Source of the DNA: Staphylospora marina
GTDB lineage: Bacteria > Bacillota > Bacilli > Thermoactinomycetales > Thermoactinomycetaceae
DNA: 64,000 nt
Direction of reading: 5' to 3'
Assembly (NCBI RefSeq): GCF_003856495.1
Contig: NZ_CP034118.1
Span: 538,001 to 602,000 of the forward strand
In this document: in pieces, positions 1-8,090 of the stretch
Layout: every line of letters begins with the position of its first letter
How positions within the stretch are numbered: the first letter of the stretch is position 1
Translations under genes and position numbers: made by a program
The notes under the pieces: generated by a model
Seen by the model: the letters and a program-made list of their open reading frames with translations, nothing else
Databases searched by the model: none
What the model was told of the DNA's origin: nothing

Positions 1-2341
1 GGACCGTCACGGGCTCCGCATTTTCTGGGATTCCGTCAGTCACACGCCTTATGTCCGTTACAACAAGAACGGAGAGGAACATGTCATCTGGTTCTTGGAC
101 GGAGCCACTTTCCACAACCAGATGACGGCGGCCGTTCAGGCCGGAGTCAGCGGTGTGGCCTTGTGGCGGGTCGGATCGGAGGATCTGTCCGTGTGGAACG
201 TCTTCGGGAAAAACGGCAAGCCGGGGAACGTCGATTCCTTGCAAACGTTCGGAGGAGAGATCCCCCTGTATCAGGGTGACGGGGAAATTTTGCGCATCGT
301 TCCCCCGTCCGGTCACGGAGAGCGAACGTTCCAAAAAAACGTGAACGGCTGGATCGTGGATGTGACGTACAAAAAAGCATACACGCCGCTCACGGTGGAA
401 CAGATGGGAATCCCCGCTTCCGAAAAGACCGTGGTGTTGTCGTTCGACGACGGGCCGGATCCCGATTACACCGAAGATATCCTGGATATTCTCAAGGAAC
501 ACAATGTGAAGGCTTCCTTCTTCGTCACCGGGCTCAATACGCTTCGAAACCCGGAGCTGGTCAAGCGGATGGTGGAAGAGGGACATGACGTCGGCAATCA
601 CAGCTTCACCCACGCGGATCTGGGTCGGGTGTCGGAAACCGTCGCCCGCCTGGAAATGATCGCCACTCAACGCCTGTTCCAAGGCTTGACCGGCCGCACG
701 ATGACGATGGTTCGACCGCCTTATCAGGCAGGAGTGGTTCCGGTCAGCGAGTGGGACTGGACGGTTCTCAAAAGAACGCAACAGGGCGGATCCGTGATCG
801 TCGGGGAGCGTGTGGACGCCAAGGATTGGTACTTCAGCAAGCCGGAAGAGATTCAGCGGCAGTTGGTGAAAGAGCTTCCGAACGGACACATCGTCCTTCT
901 GCATGACGCCGGCGGAGACAGGAGCGGCACCGTCAAGGCCTTGCCGGAAATCATCCGGACCCTGAAGCAGCAAGGCTTCGTCTTCGCACCCCCCAGGGAA
1001 TTGCTGGGCAAATCGGTGGATCAAGTGATGCCTCGCGTTCAACCGGAGGAAAAAGTGTACGCGGAAGTATCCGCAACGGTGTTTGCCTCGTTGGGGATCT
1101 TTCGGCAGGCGTTCTCCCTGTTCCTGGGGGCGGCTCTGGTCATGGGATTTGTCCGCGTGGCTCTGCTGATCTATTTTGCGTTCAGACAACGGAAAAACCT
1201 GTGGCAGCGCAGACGGGCGCAGACCTTTACCGTGGTCCGCAGCAATTTCAACCCGCTGGTCAGCGTGGTGATCGCGGCCTACAACGAAGAAAAAGTGATC
1301 AACAAAACGATTCGCTCCGTTCTTGCCAGCGATTACCGTCCGCTTGAAGTCATCATCGTGAACGACGGTTCCACCGACCGGACGGCGGAGGTGATTCGGG
1401 AAGAGTTTGCGGGAACGCCGGGCATTCGCGTCATCACCAAGCCGAACAGCGGCAAAACGGATTCCATCAATGTCGGATACAAGTACGCCAAAGGGGAAAT
1501 CATCGTTTCCATCGACGCCGACACCATCATCGCGCCGGATGCCATCACCCTGATGGTCCGCCATTTCGTCGACGAAAAGGTGGCGGCTGTTTCCGGAAAC
1601 GTCAAGGTTGGCAACATCCGCAATCTGCTCACACTGTGGCAGCATGTGGAATACATCACCGGATTCAACCTGGAGCGCAGGGCTTTTGACGAACTGAACG
1701 CCATTCCGGTGGTACCCGGAGCGATCGGGGCCTGGAGAAAAAGCGCGGTGGAGGAAGCGGGTTATTATCAGCATGACACGTTGGCGGAAGACACCGACAT
1801 CACGCTGACGCTCCTGCGGCTCGGTTACAAGGTGCAATATGAGGACCGGGCCTACGCCTGGACGGAAGCTCCCGAGGATGTCCGGAGCTTCCTCAAGCAG
1901 CGTACCCGCTGGATTTACGGGACCCTGCAGTGTCTCTGGAAACATCGCGGAGCGTTGTTCTCCGGAAAGCAAAAAACGCTGGGCTACATCACCCTGCCCA
2001 ACATGTGGTTGTTCCAGTACGGGGTGCAGGTGTTGTCCCCGTTTGTGGACCTGTTGTCCATTGTCGGCTTTTTCACGTCCAGTGCCCAGAGGGCCATGCT
2101 CTTCTACGTGGTGTTTCTCGTGTTTGACCTGTTGACGGCCTTTTTCGCGTTCAGTCTGGAAAAGGAGAGCCCGAAACCGCTGATCTGGCTGTTCTTGCAG
2201 CGGTTCGTGTACAGGCAATTCATGACGTACATCGTGTTCAAATCGCTGTACCTGTCGCTGAAGGGTGTACTTGTCGGTTGGAACAAGCTGGTGCGAAAAG
2301 GAAATGTGCCGGTGGAAGCGGAAATCAAGACGGCAGGGTGA
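1..2341 (+). CDS. GH18 remnant + polysaccharide deacetylase + family 2 glycosyltransferase (5' partial)
   Basis: The gene is cut by the left window edge; the frame is open from base 2. The visible part begins in what looks like the C-terminal half of a GH18-type glycosidase domain (VIWFLDG, then GVALWRVG). A NodB deacetylase domain follows from about base 430, with SFDDGPD, the metal-binding NHSFTH, RPPYQ and LLHDAGG. A membrane helix lies near 1090-1180. Next is a GT2 domain with VVIAAYNEE, NDGSTDR, DADT and QRTRW, and C-terminal membrane helices. Proteins with this order are predicted to polymerise and modify an extracellular amino-sugar polysaccharide at the membrane. The product is inferred from domains; the substrate is unknown. 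Confidence 0.85.
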   Translation, partial: DRHGLRIFWDSVSHTPYVRYNKNGEEHVIWFLDGATFHNQMTAAVQAGVSGVALWRVGSEDLSVWNVFGKNGKPGNVDSLQTFGGEIPLYQGDGEILRIVPPSGHGERTFQKNVNGWIVDVTYKKAYTPLTVEQMGIPASEKTVVLSFDDGPDPDYTEDILDILKEHNVKASFFVTGLNTLRNPELVKRMVEEGHDVGNHSFTHADLGRVSETVARLEMIATQRLFQGLTGRTMTMVRPPYQAGVVPVSEWDWTVLKRTQQGGSVIVGERVDAKDWYFSKPEEIQRQLVKELPNGHIVLLHDAGGDRSGTVKALPEIIRTLKQQGFVFAPPRELLGKSVDQVMPRVQPEEKVYAEVSATVFASLGIFRQAFSLFLGAALVMGFVRVALLIYFAFRQRKNLWQRRRAQTFTVVRSNFNPLVSVVIAAYNEEKVINKTIRSVLASDYRPLEVIIVNDGSTDRTAEVIREEFAGTPGIRVITKPNSGKTDSINVGYKYAKGEIIVSIDADTIIAPDAITLMVRHFVDEKVAAVSGNVKVGNIRNLLTLWQHVEYITGFNLERRAFDELNAIPVVPGAIGAWRKSAVEEAGYYQHDTLAEDTDITLTLLRLGYKVQYEDRAYAWTEAPEDVRSFLKQRTRWIYGTLQCLWKHRGALFSGKQKTLGYITLPNMWLFQYGVQVLSPFVDLLSIVGFFTSSAQRAMLFYVVFLVFDLLTAFFAFSLEKESPKPLIWLFLQRFVYRQFMTYIVFKSLYLSLKGVLVGWNKLVRKGNVPVEAEIKTAG

Positions 2342-2388
2342 TTCTTTCGACATAAAATCGCCCAATCCTGAAGCAAGGAGTGGGGAGC

Positions 2389-3792
2389 ATGTGTCCATCT
2401 CCGGTTTTTTCCGGACGGGAATTGGGCGGTCTGTTTGCGATCACCGTCACGGGGATCCTGGTGGCCGCGTACACGGGAGTTCCGTTGTTGGTCGGATTGC
2501 TTCCCGGATTGATTCTTCTGTGGGGCATGTGTCTTCGCAAAGGAGTCAGCGGGAGGGAGCTGTTCGGGATGAGCCGCGGCGGAGCGATGAGAACCCGGGA
2601 GGTGCTCATCATTCTGCTGTTGGTCTCCATCCTGCTCCCCCTGTGGGATTCGAGCGGGACGGTGGACCAGTTGGTGGGGTTGTTTCTCGGATGGCTGTCG
2701 AAGGATTGGTTTCTGACCTGTTCATTTGTGTTCATGATGATGCTGTCCATGCTTCTCGGCACGTCGGTCGGTTCGCTCAGCGCGCTCGGCATTCCGCTTT
2801 TGAGTGTGGCTGCCGCGTGGAAGCTGCCTCCGGAACTGGTCGCGGGAGCACTTGTGTCGGGAGCGTTTGTCGGTGACCGGACTTCTCCGTTTTCGGGAAC
2901 TCACCAGTTGTTGGCGGACATGGTTGAGGTGCCGGTTCGCAAACTGTTTCGCATCATGCTTCCGACGACTGCATTGGCGGTTTTCATCAGTCTGATGTTT
3001 TTCCTCTGGCAGGATTGGACGCTGAGCCGGGTGGCCCCCGGGGAGGCAGCCGCGGGTCCCGTCGAACTTTCGTGGCTGCACGGGTTGCCGCCGGCGTTGT
3101 TGCTCTTGCCCGTGTTGTTCCGGAAACCGGTGAAATACGGGTTTGTTCTGAGTGCGGCGGCGGCTCTGTGGATGTCGCTGGACCGGGGAGTGCCTCCCGG
3201 GGAGTTGTTGATGCAATTGTGGGAGGGCAGCGAGAAACTGGGGGGCGGAGTCCGATCGATGCTGCCGCTTCTTTTGTTCATCTTCATGACCGGAGCCTTC
3301 AACGGTGTATTGGAAGGCTTGAATATGGTCAGGCCGTTCCTGCAACGCTGGCTGCGGAACAAGAGGTCTCCGTTTTCCTTGGCGTGGCGGACGGTCGTCG
3401 CTTCCGGGCTGATCGCCGCCACGGTCTGCAACCAGACGATGCCGATCATCCTGACCGGACGGTCCTTCCTGGATCATTGGAAAACGACGCGATCCCGGGA
3501 AGAGCTGGCGCGGGTGATGGGGGATTCCGCCATTTTGTTTCCGGGAATGATCCCCTGGAACCTTCTGGCCATCCTGTTTGTCGCGGTCATCGGCATCCCT
3601 GCTCTCTCCTGGCTTCCGTACGCCGTCTTCATATGGAGCTTGCCCCTGATCACGCTGGCGGTCTCCGCGGGAATGTCCGTCAAACGGGCAAGCAGGGATG
3701 ATCAGCCGGCCTCAGGCGATGGTGGCCGACATCAGCCAAACATACCGGTTCATCCGACGAAATTGGACGAGAAATCCGGCCTTCCGGAATGA
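2389..3792 (+). CDS. NhaC-family Na+/H+ (or malate/lactate-type) antiporter
   Basis: The product is a 467-residue polytopic membrane protein. The motif GAFVGDRTSPFSGTH resembles the GD(K/R)xSPxS signature of NhaC-family antiporters, and long hydrophobic stretches fill the chain. The ATG at 2389 is preferred over an in-frame GTG nine bases upstream because GGAG lies 8 bases before it. The gene follows the glycosyltransferase by 47 bp and may be cotranscribed. Its last 27 codons, a polar tail, overlap the 3' end of the convergent methyltransferase gene. The transported ion pair cannot be read from sequence. Confidence 0.75.
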   Translation: MCPSPVFSGRELGGLFAITVTGILVAAYTGVPLLVGLLPGLILLWGMCLRKGVSGRELFGMSRGGAMRTREVLIILLLVSILLPLWDSSGTVDQLVGLFLGWLSKDWFLTCSFVFMMMLSMLLGTSVGSLSALGIPLLSVAAAWKLPPELVAGALVSGAFVGDRTSPFSGTHQLLADMVEVPVRKLFRIMLPTTALAVFISLMFFLWQDWTLSRVAPGEAAAGPVELSWLHGLPPALLLLPVLFRKPVKYGFVLSAAAALWMSLDRGVPPGELLMQLWEGSEKLGGGVRSMLPLLLFIFMTGAFNGVLEGLNMVRPFLQRWLRNKRSPFSLAWRTVVASGLIAATVCNQTMPIILTGRSFLDHWKTTRSREELARVMGDSAILFPGMIPWNLLAILFVAVIGIPALSWLPYAVFIWSLPLITLAVSAGMSVKRASRDDQPASGDGGRHQPNIPVHPTKLDEKSGLPE

Positions 3793-4368
3793 TTCTTCCA
3801 ACCGGCCGATCACCGGATAAAATTCGCGTCTCAGGTCTTCGGCCAGCTCAAGGAATCCCCGGTCTTCCGCTTCTTTTTGAAACGCTTCGCGCGCCTGTTC
3901 ATCAACAAAAACCGTATCGGCAAACACGATTTTTCCACCCGGGCGAAGAAGGCGGGTCATGTCCGCCAACGCCCGGTCTTTTTCTTCATCCGTCAAATGG
4001 TGAAACGCCCAGGTGCTGACGATTCCGTCGACCGTCGGCACGGAATCCGGCACCGACAGGAAATGCCCTTCCACCAGCTCCAGTTCCGGCACTTTGGCGG
4101 CGGCTTGCGCACGCATGGCAGCGGACGGTTCGACACCGATCACCCGGTATCCGGCCGCCACGAGAAGTCTGGACAAATTGCCGGTCCCCGGACCGAACTC
4201 CAGGATCGTGCTGCCCGGAGGGAGCGCCAATTCATTCACAACCGTCTTCAGGATCTCCGCATATCCCTCAAACACTTCCCGATATTCCGGATGACCACCG
4301 GAAACGGCCGAATCGTATTCTTCTGCCCAACGTTCAAACAGCTCGTTGAACCTTGCTCCGAGGGCCAT
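3712..4368 (-). CDS. yrrT: class I SAM-dependent methyltransferase, YrrT-like
   Basis: This 218-residue protein carries the SAM-binding motif LEFGPGTGN, the acidic ribose contact in GVEPS, and STWAFHHLTDEEK and LLRPGGKIVFAD. The whole chain reads like Bacillus YrrT, a methyltransferase of unknown substrate often found with methionine or cysteine recycling genes; no such genes are adjacent here. The start at 4368 is chosen because AAGGAG sits 9 bases upstream; an in-frame ATG six codons earlier (4386) would place that same AAGGAG inside the gene. It overlaps the convergent antiporter gene by 81 bp at the 3' ends. Confidence 0.75.
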   Translation of the reverse strand: MALGARFNELFERWAEEYDSAVSGGHPEYREVFEGYAEILKTVVNELALPPGSTILEFGPGTGNLSRLLVAAGYRVIGVEPSAAMRAQAAAKVPELELVEGHFLSVPDSVPTVDGIVSTWAFHHLTDEEKDRALADMTRLLRPGGKIVFADTVFVDEQAREAFQKEAEDRGFLELAEDLRREFYPVIGRLEESFRKAGFLVQFRRMNRYVWLMSATIA

Positions 4369-4470
4369 TGTTCCTTGCTCCTTCATTCCGTATTTTTATA
4401 AAATCCCATTGGATTAGTCGGTTTTAATTTGATTGTATCCCTTTCTTCGGGTTTCGGCAACGGGGAAGAG

Positions 4471-4501
4471 AAAAACAAAAAATCGTCCCCGGAAGGACGA
4501 T
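4471..4501 (-). terminator. intrinsic terminator of the proline-rich membrane protein gene
   Basis: ATCGTCC (4482-4488) pairs with GGACGAT (4495-4501) around a 6-base loop. Read on the minus strand it is followed by a U-rich run. Confidence 0.75.
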
Positions 4502-4571
4502 CTTCACTCCCGGCCGACCCACAACCGGATCGACCGGAGGGAAACATCCGCATATTCGTTTCTGGAACGGT

Positions 4572-5288
4572 TCAATCCCTGCACATGAACAAGTTCCAAA
4601 TGGACGGTTTGCATTTCGGCTTTTCCGGTTCCTTTGGCTGATCATCGGTCGGGGGCGGAGGATTGTCAGGATCTTGCGGTTTTGGATCTTCCGAAGAAGG
4701 ATTGGACGGTTGCGATTGGGACGGCGGTGAAGAGGAGCCTTTGTCATCGGCCGGTTTGGAGACGGTGGAAGATTCGTTGGAAGAATGATTGGGCGATTCC
4801 TTGGGCGTTTCCTTGGGAGTTTCCGAGGGTTTTGTTTCCGTGGTGGGTCGTTCTTCCTTGGTTTCCGTCACCGGGACGGGTTCCGGTTCTTCCACCGTTT
4901 CTTCTTCCGGAAGCTCCGAGAAATCCGATTCCGGCACTTCTTCCGTGTGTTCCGCCTCCGTCATCGCGGTATCGGCTTGGACCTTGCTGTCCGCCCGTTG
5001 TCCGCCTGCTTGTTGTGTGGGGCTGAAGACAAACCAGATGGGAATGATCAGCAACAACATGAGCGGGATTGTCAAAAGAGACCATTTTTTGTAAGAATTC
5101 GGCTTTTTCTCATTTCTTTGGCGCAGGCGGGTGGGAGTCGGCTCCCATGCATGACCGATTGGTGCAGGGTGTGAGCGTTCATCGGTGGAGGGACCGTTCT
5201 CTGTGTAAAAATTCTCCAACAGGTTATGTTTGATGGGCTTTGGTGCAGAAAGCAGCATCTGTCGTTGCTTTCTCGAACGATTCTCCAT
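4572..5288 (-). CDS. single-pass membrane protein with Pro/Glu/Ser-rich extracellular tail, unknown function
   Basis: I do not recognise the family. The 238-residue product has a basic N-terminal half, one membrane helix (WSLLTIPLMLLLIIPIWFVF, encoded near 5030-5090) and a long low-complexity C-terminal part rich in Glu, Pro, Ser and Thr. It ends with a short hydrophobic stretch containing two Cys (CKPSIWNLFMC). The ATG at 5288 has AGAAGGGAA about 9 bases upstream and is preferred over the more upstream in-frame start at 5384. The layout (cytoplasmic N-terminus, flexible acidic exterior) suits a cell-wall-spanning protein, but that is inference. Confidence 0.6.
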   Translation of the reverse strand: MENRSRKQRQMLLSAPKPIKHNLLENFYTENGPSTDERSHPAPIGHAWEPTPTRLRQRNEKKPNSYKKWSLLTIPLMLLLIIPIWFVFSPTQQAGGQRADSKVQADTAMTEAEHTEEVPESDFSELPEEETVEEPEPVPVTETKEERPTTETKPSETPKETPKESPNHSSNESSTVSKPADDKGSSSPPSQSQPSNPSSEDPKPQDPDNPPPPTDDQPKEPEKPKCKPSIWNLFMCRD

Positions 5289-5611
5289 ATCAACAGTTCC
5301 CTTCTGATCTGATGGTCTTTGCACCAACATCCATGGTAACACGAACAATTCATGTTTCCAATGAGTCGGTGGTACGTGTAACAAGATTGTTATCTGTAAT
5401 TGGTTTCATGTATTGTTCGCATATTCCTTTCAATCCGGCAAGAACCATATTTGTACATGTTAGAATATTGGGGAAGCGGGAGCTTCCGGTGGCGAAGGCG
5501 TTCAAAGACACTGGGAAAATGGATTCCATGCGACTTGGAAAATTTCCTCTTTTTGGATGGATTTTGTTGCTCCATGATGTTCCAAAAAACCGGTCCGGTG
5601 GTGATCGATGA
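5289..5611. other. intergenic region between divergent genes
   Basis: About 320 bp of lower-G+C sequence that must hold the promoters of the minus-strand membrane protein and the plus-strand phosphopantetheinyl transferase. I see no convincing -35/-10 pair, operator or RNA gene. Confidence 0.5.
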
Positions 5612-6298
5612 ATGCGGGAAAGGCCGGAAAGCGGCGAGATTCATGTGTGGGTTTCCTCGTTTCGGGCGAATGGACGGCGCCGGGACGTTTGGCGCAAACT
5701 GCTTTCTCCGGATGAAGCGGAGCGGGCGGATCGATTCCGGTTCGAACGTGATCGTGACCGATATGTGACGTCTCGCGGAATGTTGCGGTTGTTGTTGGCG
5801 GAGTATACAGGAATTCTCCCGGAACGCCTTCGGTTTCGGTACGGGACGAACGGAAAGCCGGCCCTCGTCTCCTCAACCGGCGGGAATCTCATCCGGTTCA
5901 ATCTCTCCCACGCCGGTGACTGGTTTGTCCTGGCCGTGTCGTCCGACCGGGAAGTGGGGGTGGACGTGGAACCGGTCCGGGAGTTTCCGGACGCCGATTC
6001 CGTGGTTGAACGGTTTTTCACGCCGGCTGAAACCGGTCGCTATCTCCGGCTGAAAGAGGAAAAGGGATGGGCGGCGTTTTTCATCTGTTGGACGCGGAGA
6101 GAAGCGTATTTGAAGGCGACGGGGGAAGGGCTCACCGGAGAGATGGATGAATCCCGCGTATGGATCGCGGGGGAGGAGGAAGAACCGGACAAGACAAAAC
6201 CGTGGACCGTCGTCGACCTGGTGCTGGGGGAGGAAGTGGCTGCCGCATTGTGCGCGGAAGGACGGGGATGGGTTCCGGTGATCCGGCGGTTTCCTTGA
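5612..6298 (+). CDS. 4'-phosphopantetheinyl transferase, Sfp type
   Basis: The enzyme moves 4'-phosphopantetheine from CoA to a conserved Ser of carrier proteins (acyl, peptidyl or aryl carriers). The 228-residue length and the motif series GKPAL, NLSHAGDW, VGVDVEPV, FFTPAE and WTRREAYLKATGEG are those of the Sfp/Gsp family; Asp and Glu in VGVDVE and Glu in RREAYLK supply the Mg ligands. No NRPS or PKS genes are in the window, so the carrier protein served is unknown. The ribosome-binding site before the ATG is weak, so the start is less certain than the family. Confidence 0.88.
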   Translation: MRERPESGEIHVWVSSFRANGRRRDVWRKLLSPDEAERADRFRFERDRDRYVTSRGMLRLLLAEYTGILPERLRFRYGTNGKPALVSSTGGNLIRFNLSHAGDWFVLAVSSDREVGVDVEPVREFPDADSVVERFFTPAETGRYLRLKEEKGWAAFFICWTRREAYLKATGEGLTGEMDESRVWIAGEEEEPDKTKPWTVVDLVLGEEVAAALCAEGRGWVPVIRRFP

Positions 6299-6334
6299 CG
6301 GGAATTTCTTGGTGCGCATGCATGGCCGGAACAG

Positions 6335-6363
6335 TTGCCAATCGTTTGGGAAAAATGTATAAT
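6335..6363 (+). promoter_or_regulatory. sigma-A promoter of the leader-peptide/ABC-F transcript
   Basis: TTGCCA (6335-6340) and a perfect TATAAT (6358-6363) are separated by 17 bp. Transcription would begin near 6370, about 44 bases before the leader ORF. Confidence 0.85.
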
Positions 6364-6413
6364 GTTAAACTGGAACACTCCAAATCAACGAAAGAACGGA
6401 GGTGAAGGGACTC

Positions 6414-6530
6414 ATGCGTACCGGTCAAATGGCTTGGTTTGTGGCGGAAATTTCCAATATTACCTATGCATTTGTCGTCAACGGGATTCGTATGCCCTTT
6501 TTTGGCCATTTGAACAAGACCGGACCATGA
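6414..6530 (+). CDS. 38-codon regulatory leader peptide upstream of the ABC-F gene
   Basis: A short ORF starts at ATG 6414 behind a near-perfect GGAGGTGA site (6399-6406) and ends with TGA at 6530. It encodes MRTGQMAWFVAEISN and 23 further residues. It lies between a strong promoter and an intrinsic terminator that precedes the ABC-F gene. Leader ORFs in this position let ribosome-stalling antibiotics induce vmlR- and lmo0919-type ABC-F genes by terminator read-through. The peptide itself probably has no function beyond being translated. The assignment rests on layout and signals, not on similarity to a known leader. Confidence 0.72.
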   Translation: MRTGQMAWFVAEISNITYAFVVNGIRMPFFGHLNKTGP

Positions 6531-6582
6531 GCAAGTTCCCTTCATCTCTTTTTGCGAGATATTCATGATTACGTTGACGACA
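6473..6582 (+). promoter_or_regulatory. long-range complementary pair in the ABC-F leader
   Basis: TGTCGTCAACG (6473-6483), inside the leader ORF, is perfectly complementary over 11 bp to CGTTGACGACA (6572-6582), which ends four bases before the terminator stem. A ribosome stalled on or clearing the leader would decide whether this helix forms, so it is the likely switch element of the attenuator. Confidence 0.6.
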
Positions 6583-6586
6583 TTCC

Positions 6587-6624
6587 ATCCGCAGGTGAGG
6601 GTTGCTTGCCTGCGGATTTTTTTT
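6587..6624 (+). terminator. attenuator terminator between leader peptide and ABC-F gene
   Basis: ATCCGCAGG (6587-6595) pairs with CCTGCGGAT (6609-6617) around a 13-base loop, followed directly by eight T (6617-6624). It ends 22 bases before the ABC-F start codon, so transcription must read through it for expression. Confidence 0.88.
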
Positions 6625-6646
6625 GTCTTCGGAGGAGGAATGAAAG

Positions 6647-7294
6647 ATGATGATCACCGCCGCAAACCGGATGGGAAAAATGCTTGGAGGAAATTGGGTG
6701 CTGACGGATGTCAGCTTTGAGATCAAACAAAGAGACCGGGTCGGAATCGTGGGACCCAACGGATCCGGCAAAACCACGTTGCTCCGCCTGCTCGCGGGGG
6801 TGGAATCCCCGGATCGCGGCGAGCTGTTTCTCGCCAAAGGCGCCCGGGTCGGATATCTTCTCTCCCAGCACGGCTGGGAAGGCGATCCGAACATGACGGT
6901 GCTGGAGGCGTTCCGGGAGGAAGTGCCGGTGGAGGAAGGGGAAGCACGCCATCTTCTGGCCCGGTTCCTGTTTTACGGATACTCGGTGTTCCGCAAGGTC
7001 CGTGACCTCAGCGGCGGGGAACGCATGCGGCTCCGACTCGCCCAGCTGATGCACCAGGACATCAACGCCCTCATTCTCGACGAACCCACCAACCACCTGG
7101 ACATTGATTCCCGCGAAGCGTTGGAAGACGCGCTTCGCCGTTTCAAAGGCACCGTGCTGGCGGTATCCCATGACCGCTATTTCCTCAACAAACTGTTTGC
7201 TCCGGTGTATTGGCTGGAAAACGGAACCCTCACCCGGTATGAGGGCAACTATGACGAAGCAAGAGCAAAGCGAATCGAACAAACCGGGAAATAA
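6647..7294 (+). CDS. half-size ABC-F ATPase (single cassette, internally deleted)
   Basis: The 215-residue product has one Walker A (GPNGSGKTT), one signature (LSGGERMRL), one Walker B (ALILDEPTNHLD) and the H-loop (AVSHDRYF). Full ABC-F proteins have two cassettes joined by a helical linker and are about 500-630 residues. The first third reads like the start of cassette 1 (LTDVSFEIKQRD, VGYLLSQ) and the rest like the second half of cassette 2 (FRKVRDLSGGER, LTRYEGNYDEA). An in-frame internal deletion is therefore the simplest origin. GGAGGAGG lies 8 bases before ATG 6647. Without the linker, which reaches the peptidyl-transferase centre, ribosome protection is doubtful, although homodimers remain possible. 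Confidence 0.8.
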   Translation: MMITAANRMGKMLGGNWVLTDVSFEIKQRDRVGIVGPNGSGKTTLLRLLAGVESPDRGELFLAKGARVGYLLSQHGWEGDPNMTVLEAFREEVPVEEGEARHLLARFLFYGYSVFRKVRDLSGGERMRLRLAQLMHQDINALILDEPTNHLDIDSREALEDALRRFKGTVLAVSHDRYFLNKLFAPVYWLENGTLTRYEGNYDEARAKRIEQTGK

Positions 7295-7321
7295 TGTCCG
7301 AAAGTGATGGTGAACATGAAA

Positions 7322-7348
7322 CAGGCCGCGGAAAAGATCCGCGGCCTG
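7322..7348. terminator. hairpin between convergent ABC-F and DUF975 genes
   Basis: CAGGCCGCGGA (7322-7332) pairs with TCCGCGGCCTG (7338-7348), an 11-bp stem. There is no strong T run on either side, so termination is inferred mainly from its convergent position. Confidence 0.55.
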
Positions 7349-7394
7349 ACTTGTTGAACTGTCACAGGACGGGCTTGGTACCGCCCCCGGCAAA

Positions 7395-8036
7395 TCAACC
7401 GTTCAGTTCGCCGTTCAGTTTGCGGTAGAATTGGGTCATCGTGGCGTGGTAGTACGGAATCACGTAAAAGAAGGCCAATCCGCTCGTCAAAAATCCGAGC
7501 AGGAACCAACCGATAAAGGAGAGCTGGAGCACAAACAGTTTCCATTTGTACCCGTCCATCATTTTGCGGCTCCGGGTGATGGCTTCGTTCACCGAGATTT
7601 CCGGATGATCGATCAAAATCCAGTGGGAGAGGGCGTATGAATAACTTTTGATGATCCCGGGGATGACCAGCAGGAGACTCCAAAGGAAGAGATAAATGGA
7701 TTGGAGCCAAAGCCAGCCCATGCTGCGCAACAGCCGTCTTCCGTTGGTGAAAAAGTGGAACACTTGTCCGATGCGGGCGGTTTCCTGCCGGGAGATGTTC
7801 AGGAAAATCAGGGAAATCCCCAGGTTCAAGCCGCCGGCGACGAAGACGATCCAGACCAAAGTCGTCAATCCCGCGGCTGCGTTCTGGGTTTCAGTGGGAG
7901 ATTCGGCAATCATAACCGCCACCAATGCGATCAGAACAAAAGTCAACACGGAAGGCAACAAATAACCGAGGATCGCCGTTCCCCAATTTCCCTTGAGCGA
8001 TTGCTTCGCCAGTTGTTTCAATTCTTTGTTGCTCAT
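7395..8036 (-). CDS. DUF975 family integral membrane protein
   Basis: This 213-residue polytopic protein has the DUF975 pattern: an N-terminal KELKQLAKQSLKGNWG, helices, then IPGIIKSYSYALSHWILIDHPEIS, NEAITRSRKMMDGYKWKLF and a C-terminal YYHATMTQFYR. Family members are small multi-pass membrane proteins of unknown biochemical role in Firmicutes. AGGAGAG precedes ATG 8036 by about 9 bases. It lies 55 bp upstream of, and on the same strand as, the glycerophosphodiesterase-like gene, but the order (this gene downstream) leaves cotranscription possible. Confidence 0.75.
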   Translation of the reverse strand: MSNKELKQLAKQSLKGNWGTAILGYLLPSVLTFVLIALVAVMIAESPTETQNAAAGLTTLVWIVFVAGGLNLGISLIFLNISRQETARIGQVFHFFTNGRRLLRSMGWLWLQSIYLFLWSLLLVIPGIIKSYSYALSHWILIDHPEISVNEAITRSRKMMDGYKWKLFVLQLSFIGWFLLGFLTSGLAFFYVIPYYHATMTQFYRKLNGELNG

Positions 8037-8090
8037 CTGGATGCACTCTCCTGATGTCTATTGATGGTGATGATGAAGGCAAAAAAGCGT

